Both the position numbers and the translations under genes were made by a program. From NCBI RefSeq assembly GCF_001611975.1, contig NZ_CP014525.1, positions 1,728,001-1,792,000 of the forward strand: 64,000 nt of DNA, written 5' to 3'. The stretch is from Haematospirillum jordaniae. Its GTDB lineage: Bacteria > Pseudomonadota > Alphaproteobacteria > Rhodospirillales > Rhodospirillaceae. This document shows, piece after piece, positions 46,462 through 53,470 of the stretch (its first letter is position 1; each line of letters opens with the position of its first letter). Below the pieces are notes generated by a model. It was not told the origin of the DNA, searched no databases, and saw nothing but the letters and a program-made list of their open reading frames with translations.

Positions 46462-49182
46462 ATGCTCGACAAAACCTATAATCCGGCTGGTGTTGAGGAG
46501 AAACTTTACAAGCAGTGGGAAGAGGGCGGAGTATTTCGCGCACATGTCGGGTCGGGCCAGGTGCCCTATACCATCATGATGCCCCCCCCCAATGTGACAG
46601 GAAGCCTGCATATTGGGCATGCCCTGACCTTTACCCTGCAAGATATTCTGACTCGTTATCATCGGATGACCGGACGCGATACCCTTTGGCAGCCGGGAAC
46701 CGACCATGCGGGCATTGCTACACAGATGGTGGTCGAGCGTAATCTGGAGAAAGATGGCATCTCCCGGCACGATCTGGGGCGGCAGGGATTTCTGGAGAAA
46801 GTCTGGGAGTGGAAGGAACAGTCCGGCGGTACAATTGTACGGCAGCTGCGCCGTCTTGGTGCTTCGCCTGACTGGAGTCGTGAGCGCTTTACCATGGATG
46901 CCGGCCTTTCAGAGGCTGTACGCACCATTTTCGTCAAGCTGCACAAGGATGGCTTGATCTACCGTGCCAAGCGCTTGGTTAACTGGGATCCAAAGCTCCA
47001 TACAGCCATCTCGGATCTCGAGGTAGAGCAGCGCGAGATCAAAGGGAAGATGTGGTACCTGCGCTATCCTGTTGATGGCATGGATGGTACGTTCATCACG
47101 GTCGCCACTACTAGGCCGGAGACAATGCTCGGCGATACCGGTGTGGCGGTTCACCCCGATGACACGCGTTACGCTCATTTGATAGGCAAGCAGATACGTC
47201 TGCCTGTAACCGGGCGCCTTATCCCCATTATTGCTGATGAGCATGCTGATCCGGAAAAGGGAACCGGCGCGGTTAAGATAACGCCGGCTCATGACTTTAA
47301 CGACTTTGACGTCGGCAAGCGGTCTTCCTTGAATCTCGTTAATGTTTTTGATCGGGATGCCCGTATCCTAGCGGAGCCAACACCGCTTTTGTGCTTTGTC
47401 AACGGACAGGCGCAAGCGGTTCTGAATTCAGATGGCTCGCCTGCTCTGGTTACTTTGCCTGCCGCATTCCATGGGCTGGATCGTTTTGTGGCGCGTGATA
47501 AAATTCTTGAGATCCTTGAGGCACAAGGACTCCTGGAGCGGATCGAGGAAAACCCGATGACGGTCCCGTATGGTGACCGATCTGGCGTTGTGATTGAGCC
47601 ATGGTTGACGGACCAGTGGTTTGTTGATGCACCCAAGCTGGCCAAGGGCCCCATTGAGGCTGTGGAAACGGGGCGCACTGTTTTTGCTCCCCGCCAGTGG
47701 GAAAACACGTTCTTTGAGTGGATGCGCAATATTCAGCCATGGTGCGTGTCTAGGCAGCTATGGTGGGGCCACCAGATCCCGGCTTGGTTTGGTCCAGACG
47801 GTACGCCCTTTGTTGAAATGAGTGAAGAAGAAGCACGTTCAGCTGCAGAAGGTCATTACGGCCATCCTGTTGATCTGGTGCGCGATCCTGATGTTCTTGA
47901 CACGTGGTTCAGCTCGGCACTGTGGCCTTTTTCCACGCTGGGATGGCCCGAAAAGACCCCCGAACTGGCTCGGTATTATCCCGGTGATGTGTTGGTCACG
48001 GGATTTGACATCATCTTTTTCTGGGTTGCCCGGATGATGATGTTTGGTATGTACATCATGGATGATGTGCCTTTCCGTGATGTTTACATCCATGCCCTTG
48101 TACGTGATGAAAAAGGACAGAAGATGTCCAAGTCCAAGGGGAACGTTATGGACCCTCTGGATCTGATTGACCGGTATGGAACAGATGCCCTGCGTTTTAC
48201 TTTGGCTGCCATGGCGGCTCAGGGGCGCGATATCAAGATGAGCGAACAGCGCATAGCGGGGTATCGCAACTTTGCAACCAAGCTGTGGAACGCCGCACGT
48301 TTCTGTCAAATGAACGCATGCCATGGTGTTGAAGGCTTTGATCCATCCGCCGTCAAGCATACGTTGGCACGCTGGATTGTCGGCAAGCTGGCCGAGACGT
48401 CGGAAAAGGTTTCTGTGGCCTTGTCTGCCTATCGTTTCAATGATGCGGCCAATGCGGCTTACCAGTTCACGTGGGGTACGTTCTGTGACTGGTATCTGGA
48501 GTTTGCCAAGCCCATTTTCAATGGCAATGACCCGGCCACCCAGGCGGAAATTCGTGCAGTTACAGCGTGGGTTCTGGATCAAATTTTGATCATTCTTCAT
48601 CCCTTTATGCCCTTTATTACAGAAACTCTGTGGGCTGAAACAGCCGAGCGATCAGGCATGCTGGCCTTGGCCCAGTGGTCTGGTTTAAGTGGCTTGGACC
48701 AACAGGATGCCCGTGAGGAAATGGACTGGGTTGTGGATTGCATTTCCGCCATACGGTCTGTTCGCTCTGAAATGAACGTGCCCCCCTCTGCCAGATTGCC
48801 AATCCTCGTCAAGGATGCTTCCCTTGCCACGCAAGAGCGCCTGAAGACGCATCAGGCCTTGATCCAAGCATTGGCCCGTCTTGAGGATGTGAAGCTGGTG
48901 AATCAGGACGATATCTCCGGAGCAGCACGGGTTGTTATTGGTGAAATAACGGTTATTATTCCGTTGGAGGGTATCATCGACCTTTCTGCGGAGAAGGCCC
49001 GCCTGACCAAGGAGCTTGATAAGCTGGACCTCGAAATCAGGAAGCTGGCAGGCAGGCTGGACAATCAGGCTTTTGTTGCCAAGGCGCCGGTAGAAGTTGT
49101 TGATGAGCAAAAAGCTCGTATCAGGGACTTGCAAGCCACCAAGGCAAAAATGCAGGAGGCTCTGGGCTGTTTACTAGCCTGA
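46462..49182 (+). CDS. valS: valyl-tRNA synthetase
   Basis: A 906-residue class Ia synthetase. Seen are the HIGH-type motif GSLHIGHALTF within PPPNVTGSLHIGH, the editing domain (VATTRPETMLGDTGVAVHP), WFSSALWPFSTLGWP, KMSKSKGN, and a C-terminal coiled coil (KARLTKELDKLDLEIRKLAGRL). The length is usual for proteobacteria. ATG 46462 starts the family sequence MLDKTYNP. A terminator follows. Confidence 0.97.
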   Translation: MLDKTYNPAGVEEKLYKQWEEGGVFRAHVGSGQVPYTIMMPPPNVTGSLHIGHALTFTLQDILTRYHRMTGRDTLWQPGTDHAGIATQMVVERNLEKDGISRHDLGRQGFLEKVWEWKEQSGGTIVRQLRRLGASPDWSRERFTMDAGLSEAVRTIFVKLHKDGLIYRAKRLVNWDPKLHTAISDLEVEQREIKGKMWYLRYPVDGMDGTFITVATTRPETMLGDTGVAVHPDDTRYAHLIGKQIRLPVTGRLIPIIADEHADPEKGTGAVKITPAHDFNDFDVGKRSSLNLVNVFDRDARILAEPTPLLCFVNGQAQAVLNSDGSPALVTLPAAFHGLDRFVARDKILEILEAQGLLERIEENPMTVPYGDRSGVVIEPWLTDQWFVDAPKLAKGPIEAVETGRTVFAPRQWENTFFEWMRNIQPWCVSRQLWWGHQIPAWFGPDGTPFVEMSEEEARSAAEGHYGHPVDLVRDPDVLDTWFSSALWPFSTLGWPEKTPELARYYPGDVLVTGFDIIFFWVARMMMFGMYIMDDVPFRDVYIHALVRDEKGQKMSKSKGNVMDPLDLIDRYGTDALRFTLAAMAAQGRDIKMSEQRIAGYRNFATKLWNAARFCQMNACHGVEGFDPSAVKHTLARWIVGKLAETSEKVSVALSAYRFNDAANAAYQFTWGTFCDWYLEFAKPIFNGNDPATQAEIRAVTAWVLDQILIILHPFMPFITETLWAETAERSGMLALAQWSGLSGLDQQDAREEMDWVVDCISAIRSVRSEMNVPPSARLPILVKDASLATQERLKTHQALIQALARLEDVKLVNQDDISGAARVVIGEITVIIPLEGIIDLSAEKARLTKELDKLDLEIRKLAGRLDNQAFVAKAPVEVVDEQKARIRDLQATKAKMQEALGCLLA

Positions 49183-49193
49183 GATGTCCGGAT

Positions 49194-49231
49194 AAAGAGC
49201 CTCGTCTGTTTTCTTGATGGGGCTCTTTTTT
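49194..49231 (+). terminator. rho-independent terminator after valS
   Basis: AAAGAGCC (49194-49201) pairs with GGCTCTTT (49221-49228), followed by more T to 49231. Confidence 0.85.
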
Positions 49232-49369
49232 ATTATGCAAAGATGGCGGGCCAACCAGAGGTGATGGCCAACGCCTATTCTTATCGCGCAGAAGTGTGGG
49301 GCAAAGTGTGGTCAAACACAACAGGCGTTCTATAAGCTTCTTACAAATCAATGCGTTAGAAGGCGAAAA

Positions 49370-49407
49370 TGGCGGAAGGGGTGGATTCGAACCCACGCCG
49401 GTTTTCA
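49370..49407 (-). repeat. degraded tRNA-Ser 3' end, left boundary (att) of the island
   Basis: On the plus strand TGGCGGAAG..GGTG.GATTCGAAC.CACG matches the 3' end of the intact tRNA-Ser at 58223-58252 in about 25 of 30 positions with one gap. The following CGGTTTTCA matches the tRNA's anticodon-side CTGGTTTTCA if the variable arm is deleted. Orientation (minus) and position fit the displaced 3' end left after integration into tRNA-Ser. The native chromosome (valS terminator) begins just to the left. Confidence 0.65.
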
Positions 49408-49408
49408 C

Positions 49409-49499
49409 GTTTGGTGTAGCCGGGCTTTATCCTACTTTGTTTAGCTATACGCATCCATACGAATCAACGAGTTAGGCCGCTTGCGTGTTTGGTGTAACC
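49409..49499 (+). repeat. two 13-bp direct repeats before the integrase
   Basis: GTTTGGTGTAGCC (49409-49421) and GTTTGGTGTAACC (49487-49499) differ in one base and lie 78 bases apart, between the tRNA remnant and the integrase start. They could be arm-type integrase sites. The rest of 49232-49558 shows no gene. Confidence 0.5.
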
Positions 49500-49558
49500 T
49501 GTCGTACCTTTACCCATGATGTTAAACATACGTTAAAAACACGTCTTGGAGAAGGAAA

Positions 49559-50685
49559 ATGACACGGCTGACAAAGGAATTCATCGACAAGGTTACGCCC
49601 CCTGAGAAGGGTTACAAAGTCCATTGGGACGACAAGCTCAAGGGCTTTGGCTTGCGCGTCACGGCTGCTGGCAAGAAGGTCTTTGTCGTCATGGGCAGGG
49701 TGCAGGACGAGCAGGTGGCATCACCATCGGGCCTTACGGCACATGGACGCTCGACAATGCGCGGGATGGCGTCGTAGAAAGGGTCGGACGGCAAGCGCGT
49801 TGTTCTCAAGGCTGGTGCCAAGCAGCTACTAGAGGACATGCAGGCTGGCATTGACCCGCGGGCCGAGCGCAAGAAAAAGGAAGTGTCCGAGGTTACGCTG
49901 CGCAAGGTGGCAGAGGCCTACGTTGCCCGCCCCGGCAAGCTCAAGGACAGCAGCAAGGGCGAGATCGAGCGGCATGTGGCAACCACCTTCGAGGCGTGGG
50001 CAGACAAGCCTATTAGCGCCATCACCGAGGACTACTGCCGCAAGCGTTACCACGAACTTCTAACGAAGGGGCTGCGCGGCAAGGCACCAGCTCCCGGCCA
50101 AGCAAATCAGGCCTTCTCGGTCTTACGAGCGTTAATCAACTATGCCGCACGTCAATACAAGGTCGTCACGCACAACCCCGTTGCGGCGCTGAAAGATCAT
50201 TGGGTGCAGTTGCAGCCGCGCTCACTTGGGACAGGGTGAATCTGGACGATGGCTGGTGGCACATACCCGACCCCAAGAACTCGAATCCTGTGTGGCTGCC
50301 GCTGTGCTCGCAGGCCGTGGAATTGCTCAAGACCCGCCAGCGCGTCAAGGGTAGCCCGTTCGTGTTCAGCAGTTGGGGCAAGGCAGGCCATATCAAAGAC
50401 CCCCGTGACACAATGGGCAAGGTCAGCGAAGCTGCGGGCAGCAAGGTAACGCCTCACGACCTCCGCAGAACCTTCACCGCTATCGGGTTCCAGAGTTGCG
50501 GCGTTGATCTTTTCAAGCTGGAGCTACTGACGAATCACGTTCCCAAAGGCGTGACCGCCAAGCACTACCTTGAAACCTCCCGCCTGCAATACCTGCTCCC
50601 GGAGGTGCAGCGCATAGGTGACTGGATCGAGGCGCAGGGCAAGGCCGGTGCCAGTGTGGTAAACGAGGAAACCGCCCCCGCATAG
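49559..50685 (+). pseudogene. tyrosine integrase, disrupted by frameshifts and an internal deletion
   Basis: An integrase of the DUF4102 (arm-binding) class starts at ATG 49559 behind a strong GGAGAAGGA site: DDKLKGFGLRVTAAGKKVF. After VQDEQ the frame changes to give GITIGPYGTWTLDNARDG, then returns at about 49778 (KRVVLKAGAKQLLEDMQAGIDPRAE). The core-binding domain (VAEAYVARPGKLKDSSKGEI) runs to NPVAALKDHW near 50200; there the sequence jumps in another frame straight to AAALTWDRVNLDDGWWHIPD. About 60-80 residues with the first catalytic arginine box seem lost. HDLRRTF and the tyrosine in AKHYLETS remain. No active enzyme is expected. Confidence 0.85.
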
Positions 50686-50777
50686 TTTGACGAAACAAAG
50701 CGGGCGGCGCTTGCATGGCTGATGATTCCTCGTATAAAGTTGCGTTCAGTTGCATCCGAATACGCAATGTAATTCGG

Positions 50778-50900
50778 GGAAGCTCCGCACTGGGGAGCGC
50801 CCACGAGGCAAGTTCCAGAGCCAAGAGCTGGTGAGCTAAGGGTGAAAGTCCCCCAAGGAACCAGACTCAGGCCAACAACCGTCAGGCCGGGTGACCATCC
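50778..50900 (+). ncRNA. structured RNA-like segment, possible group II intron fragment
   Basis: GCTCC-N7-GGAGC-type pairing (50782-50798) is followed by a nested stem: CTGGT (50828-50832) pairs with ACCAG (50860-50864) around GGG-TGAAAGT-CCC. The GGGTGAAAGTCCC loop recalls domain I of bacterial group II introns. No reverse transcriptase or domain V was seen nearby. It lies in the 296-base gap between the integrase and the AlpA-like gene. Confidence 0.25.
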
Positions 50901-50981
50901 AGAAGAAAAGACGGCAAGCTCGCCTTGCTGCTGCACCACCCGCTAGACCGCATCAGCAAGGCATGTCTAAGGACTTGCCAA

Positions 50982-51221
50982 ATGACCACCGCTCGCAAGC
51001 TGCTCACCAGCGCAGAAACAGCCGAATTGCTCGGCATCCTTCCCAATACCCTTGAAATCTGGCGCTCGAAAGGCAAAGGGCCGCGCTTCCTGAAAATGGG
51101 GCCGCGCAAGCAAGACGCCGTTCGCTACGCCGAAGCTGACGTGTTGGCATGGATTGACGAGCGCACCTGCTCCAATACCAGCCAGTACATGAGCCTCCCG
51201 CAACAAGCACAGCACGCTTGA
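50982..51221 (+). CDS. AlpA/MerR-like helix-turn-helix protein
   Basis: A 79-residue DNA-binding protein: KLLTSAETAELLGILPNTLEIW, then GKGPRFLKMG, then DAVRYAEADVLAWIDERT. This is the layout of excisionase/AlpA-like regulators that sit near integrases and control excision or replication. AAGGA lies 8 bases before ATG 50982. It appears intact. Confidence 0.8.
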   Translation: MTTARKLLTSAETAELLGILPNTLEIWRSKGKGPRFLKMGPRKQDAVRYAEADVLAWIDERTCSNTSQYMSLPQQAQHA

Positions 51222-51231
51222 GGGGGATGAC

Positions 51232-51759
51232 ATGTCACACGATCAAGAAAAAACCGGCGAGGGTCGCAACACCCTGCCGGTTAATGAGAACAACCAAAAC
51301 CGTGCCCTGAATGGACTAGGGGCTAGTGTAGGAAACCTCTCGCCGACAGGCTTTGACAATTTGGGCGCAGGCGCTGACCGCTACTGTGGCCAATACCAGT
51401 ACGGCGGCACCATGCCGAACGTTGCCCCTGCCGCCCGTGTGCAGCCCGCAGCTGGGGAAGCTGATCGCCTTTGGTTCGCTGCACACCCTTCGCGCACGAC
51501 TTACACGAGAGCAGCCTACCCCGGTGAGTTTGACGGCCTGAGCTACGTTGGCCCCGTTGTCGTCCATCAGGTTTATCCGGGTTGCCGCGAACGTCTCCGC
51601 TGCGATGGAATCACGAGGGAGTTTTGTGATATTGGCGAGAGCGAAAGTTACTTCGTGTTCGCCATGATTAAAGCAGCACGCCTCAACAATGGTTTCGTAG
51701 CCGACGAAGAGATTCTGCGCATACAAGCAGAGGCCGCAGAACGGGGGGCGCAGCTATGA
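51232..51759 (+). CDS. hypothetical island protein
   Basis: A 175-residue protein with a polar, low-complexity N-terminal third and a better ordered C-terminal part (DGLSYVGPVVVHQVYPG, YFVFAMIKAARLNNGFVADEEI). I recognise no family. A strong GAGGGGG site precedes ATG 51232. Its stop overlaps the ATG of the next short gene by four bases (ATGA), typical of a phage-style operon. Confidence 0.55.
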   Translation: MSHDQEKTGEGRNTLPVNENNQNRALNGLGASVGNLSPTGFDNLGAGADRYCGQYQYGGTMPNVAPAARVQPAAGEADRLWFAAHPSRTTYTRAAYPGEFDGLSYVGPVVVHQVYPGCRERLRCDGITREFCDIGESESYFVFAMIKAARLNNGFVADEEILRIQAEAAERGAQL

Positions 51760-51914
51760 GCAAGCCGAACCCGAACACCTTTAAGACTTGTTCCCGGCCA
51801 CACCGGCAAGCGGTAGCACTGGAACCAGCGACGCGAACGAAGGATTGCGCCTCTACCACGAAGCAGAGCGCATGAAGCTGGAACGGGAGAAGTTGAAGCG
51901 GGGCATATTGGACG
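51756..51914 (+). pseudogene. short gene ahead of the RepA-like ATPase, frameshifted
   Basis: It begins MSKPNPNTFK at ATG 51756 and should continue DLFPATPASGSTG.SDANEGLRLYHEAERMKLEREKLKRGILDDGP, but one base is missing after the AAG codon near 51785, so the first frame ends at 51875 and the rest reads in another frame. Restoring a single G gives AAG-GAC-TTG-TTC-CCG and a continuous product. It may be a separate protein or the N-terminus of the ATPase. Confidence 0.55.
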
Positions 51915-52985
51915 ATGGCCCGCAGCTTGGACACCGTTCAAATGCGTGCAATCGACTGGCTCTGGGTTGGCTGGATTCCGAAGGGGTATATCACCATCCG
52001 GGCTGGCGAAACTGGTGCCGGTAAATCAACGGTCTTAGTTGACGTAACGGCCAGAGTCACCACAGGGGCACCGTGGCCCGGTCAGGCGCCCGATGTACGC
52101 CGCGAGCGGGGACGGGTCTTGTGGCTTGGTAGTGAGGACGGTATTGAAGAATTGACCGTTCCGCGTCTCGTTGCATGTGGTGCTAACCTCGCCAACGCCC
52201 TTGAGATTCAGGGCGTCGTGCAGCAAGGCAAGCGCAACACGTTCTCGATGCAAGATGACTTGGTATCTGTCAGCACGTTGTTGAACGACGCGCGGGCAAA
52301 CGGCCAGCCGATTGCCATGCTGGTCATAGACCCGATCACCAGCTACCTCCCCGGCCACAAGTTGCGGAAGGTTGATCTGAATGACGCGGGGCAGCTTCGC
52401 ACTGTACTGGAGCCTTGGCTGTCACTGGCACAGGAACACAACCTCGCTATCGTCTGCGTCACGCACTTCATGAAGGACACGACGCGGGCAATGCTGCACC
52501 GTGTTCTTGGCTCGGCAGCATTCACGCAGACCTGCTGGAGTCTGTGTTTCGTGGTTGCACGACCAGATGAAGGCCCGTATGCCAAGGCGCTGATTCAGGT
52601 CAAGGTCAATCTACCGGAACACCCCGGAGGCGCTTGGAAGTTCAGCACCGTGAAAGTTCAGGTGGGCACCGATCAACGCATGGGCAAGTCGATTGACGCA
52701 ACCCGCGCTGATTGGGAAGAGCTTGATTCGTCACTTACCACGGAAAGTCTTGTTGGCGGGACACGTGGCCCGGTAAGCAAGGCACCGGCAGCCTTTGGGC
52801 AATGGCTCCGCTCTTACTTTATGGCCACACCCATAGATCAGGGCTTGCTTGTGGCCGACGTGAAAGCTGCGGCGCTGGATGCTGGAGTCGTCACCGAGTC
52901 TTGGTGGAACAAGCACAGCGGCGAATACATGGACAAACAGAACTTCGGAGGTGTTTGGTATTGCAGACCCAAGGCAGGGTCTTAA
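51915..52985 (+). CDS. RepA-like AAA ATPase / helicase
   Basis: A 356-residue RecA-fold ATPase of the plasmid RepA/phage helicase type. It has IDWLWVGWIPKGYITIRAG, Walker A AGETGAGKST, then VLWLGSEDGIEE, Walker B-like IAMLVIDPITSYL and a late VCVTHFMKDTTRAMLHRVLGSAAF. The C-terminus (about 285-350) looks like a winged-helix domain ending FGGVWYCRPKAGS. Such enzymes drive replication or primase loading in mobile islands. It may have lost an N-terminal extension (see the pseudogene just upstream). Confidence 0.78.
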   Translation: MARSLDTVQMRAIDWLWVGWIPKGYITIRAGETGAGKSTVLVDVTARVTTGAPWPGQAPDVRRERGRVLWLGSEDGIEELTVPRLVACGANLANALEIQGVVQQGKRNTFSMQDDLVSVSTLLNDARANGQPIAMLVIDPITSYLPGHKLRKVDLNDAGQLRTVLEPWLSLAQEHNLAIVCVTHFMKDTTRAMLHRVLGSAAFTQTCWSLCFVVARPDEGPYAKALIQVKVNLPEHPGGAWKFSTVKVQVGTDQRMGKSIDATRADWEELDSSLTTESLVGGTRGPVSKAPAAFGQWLRSYFMATPIDQGLLVADVKAAALDAGVVTESWWNKHSGEYMDKQNFGGVWYCRPKAGS

Positions 52986-53007
52986 TGAAACTAGGTAATG
53001 TTGGGAT

Positions 53008-53047
53008 AGTGGGGGGGTAGTGGTGCAACTGGGGGAGAAACTGGGGG
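53008..53047 (+). other. G-rich tract after the RepA-like gene
   Basis: Runs of 7, 5 and 5 G (53011-53017, 53031-53035, 53043-53047) lie on the plus strand, followed by a C-rich stretch ending in CACCACCACCACC. Pairing of GGTAGTGGTG with CACCACCACC is possible. No gene is seen in 52986-53268. Confidence 0.4.
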
Positions 53048-53268
53048 CACCTCCCCACAGCCCCCACCACCACCACCTTACCGAGTTTCGTTGCGTGCGC
53101 CCGCGCATGGGAGCCAGCCCAACCATAGCAAGTAAATCTCATGCAAACCATAGCGATGCAACGCCAGTGCAATCGACGCACAGGCCGCGCTCATGGTGTG
53201 GTCAATGCAAGGGTGGCGCCTTGGAGTTTCAATAAAATGAGGCGCACATCCCCAGAACGACACTCTAG

Positions 53269-53456
53269 GCAGCCACGGAGGCCAGCATTTTCGCAACCCA
53301 GTTCCGCGAAATCCGGCAAACGGCTGACAGCGGAATCGGCTTGGCCCACGCCTCGAAAAGGCTTGGCCCACGCCTCGAAAAGGCTTGGGCACACCGACAA
53401 ACAGATCACGCGGAAGATGTACCAGCGGGTGAGCGAAAACGTTTTACCGCCTAAAT
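53269..53456 (+). pseudogene. 3' remnant of a second tyrosine recombinase, frame broken by a 22-bp duplication
   Basis: In one frame 53278 onward reads EASIFATQFREIRQTADSGIGLAHASKRLG. The matching end KRLGHTDKQITRKMYQRVSENVLP is in the next frame. It carries the LGH box and the tyrosine of a tyrosine recombinase. If one of two tandem 22-bp copies at 53338-53381 is removed, the reading is continuous: IGLAHASKRLGHTDKQITRK. A TAG at 53266 in the first frame closes the upstream side, so only the tail of the gene is left. Confidence 0.7.
53338..53390 (+). repeat. 22-bp tandem duplication
   Basis: The unit GGCTTGGCCCACGCCTCGAAAA occurs at 53338-53359 and 53360-53381, and a partial third (GGCTTGGGC) begins at 53382. 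The unit shown is split here as GGCTTGGCCCA plus CGCCTCGAAAA. 22 bases is not a multiple of three, so the duplication shifts the frame of the recombinase remnant. Confidence 0.9.
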
Positions 53457-53470
53457 AGCATTAGCGGTAA

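Noticed and set aside
45694..46770. 358-codon minus-strand ORF
   Set aside because: It is antisense to popZ and the start of valS, both well supported.
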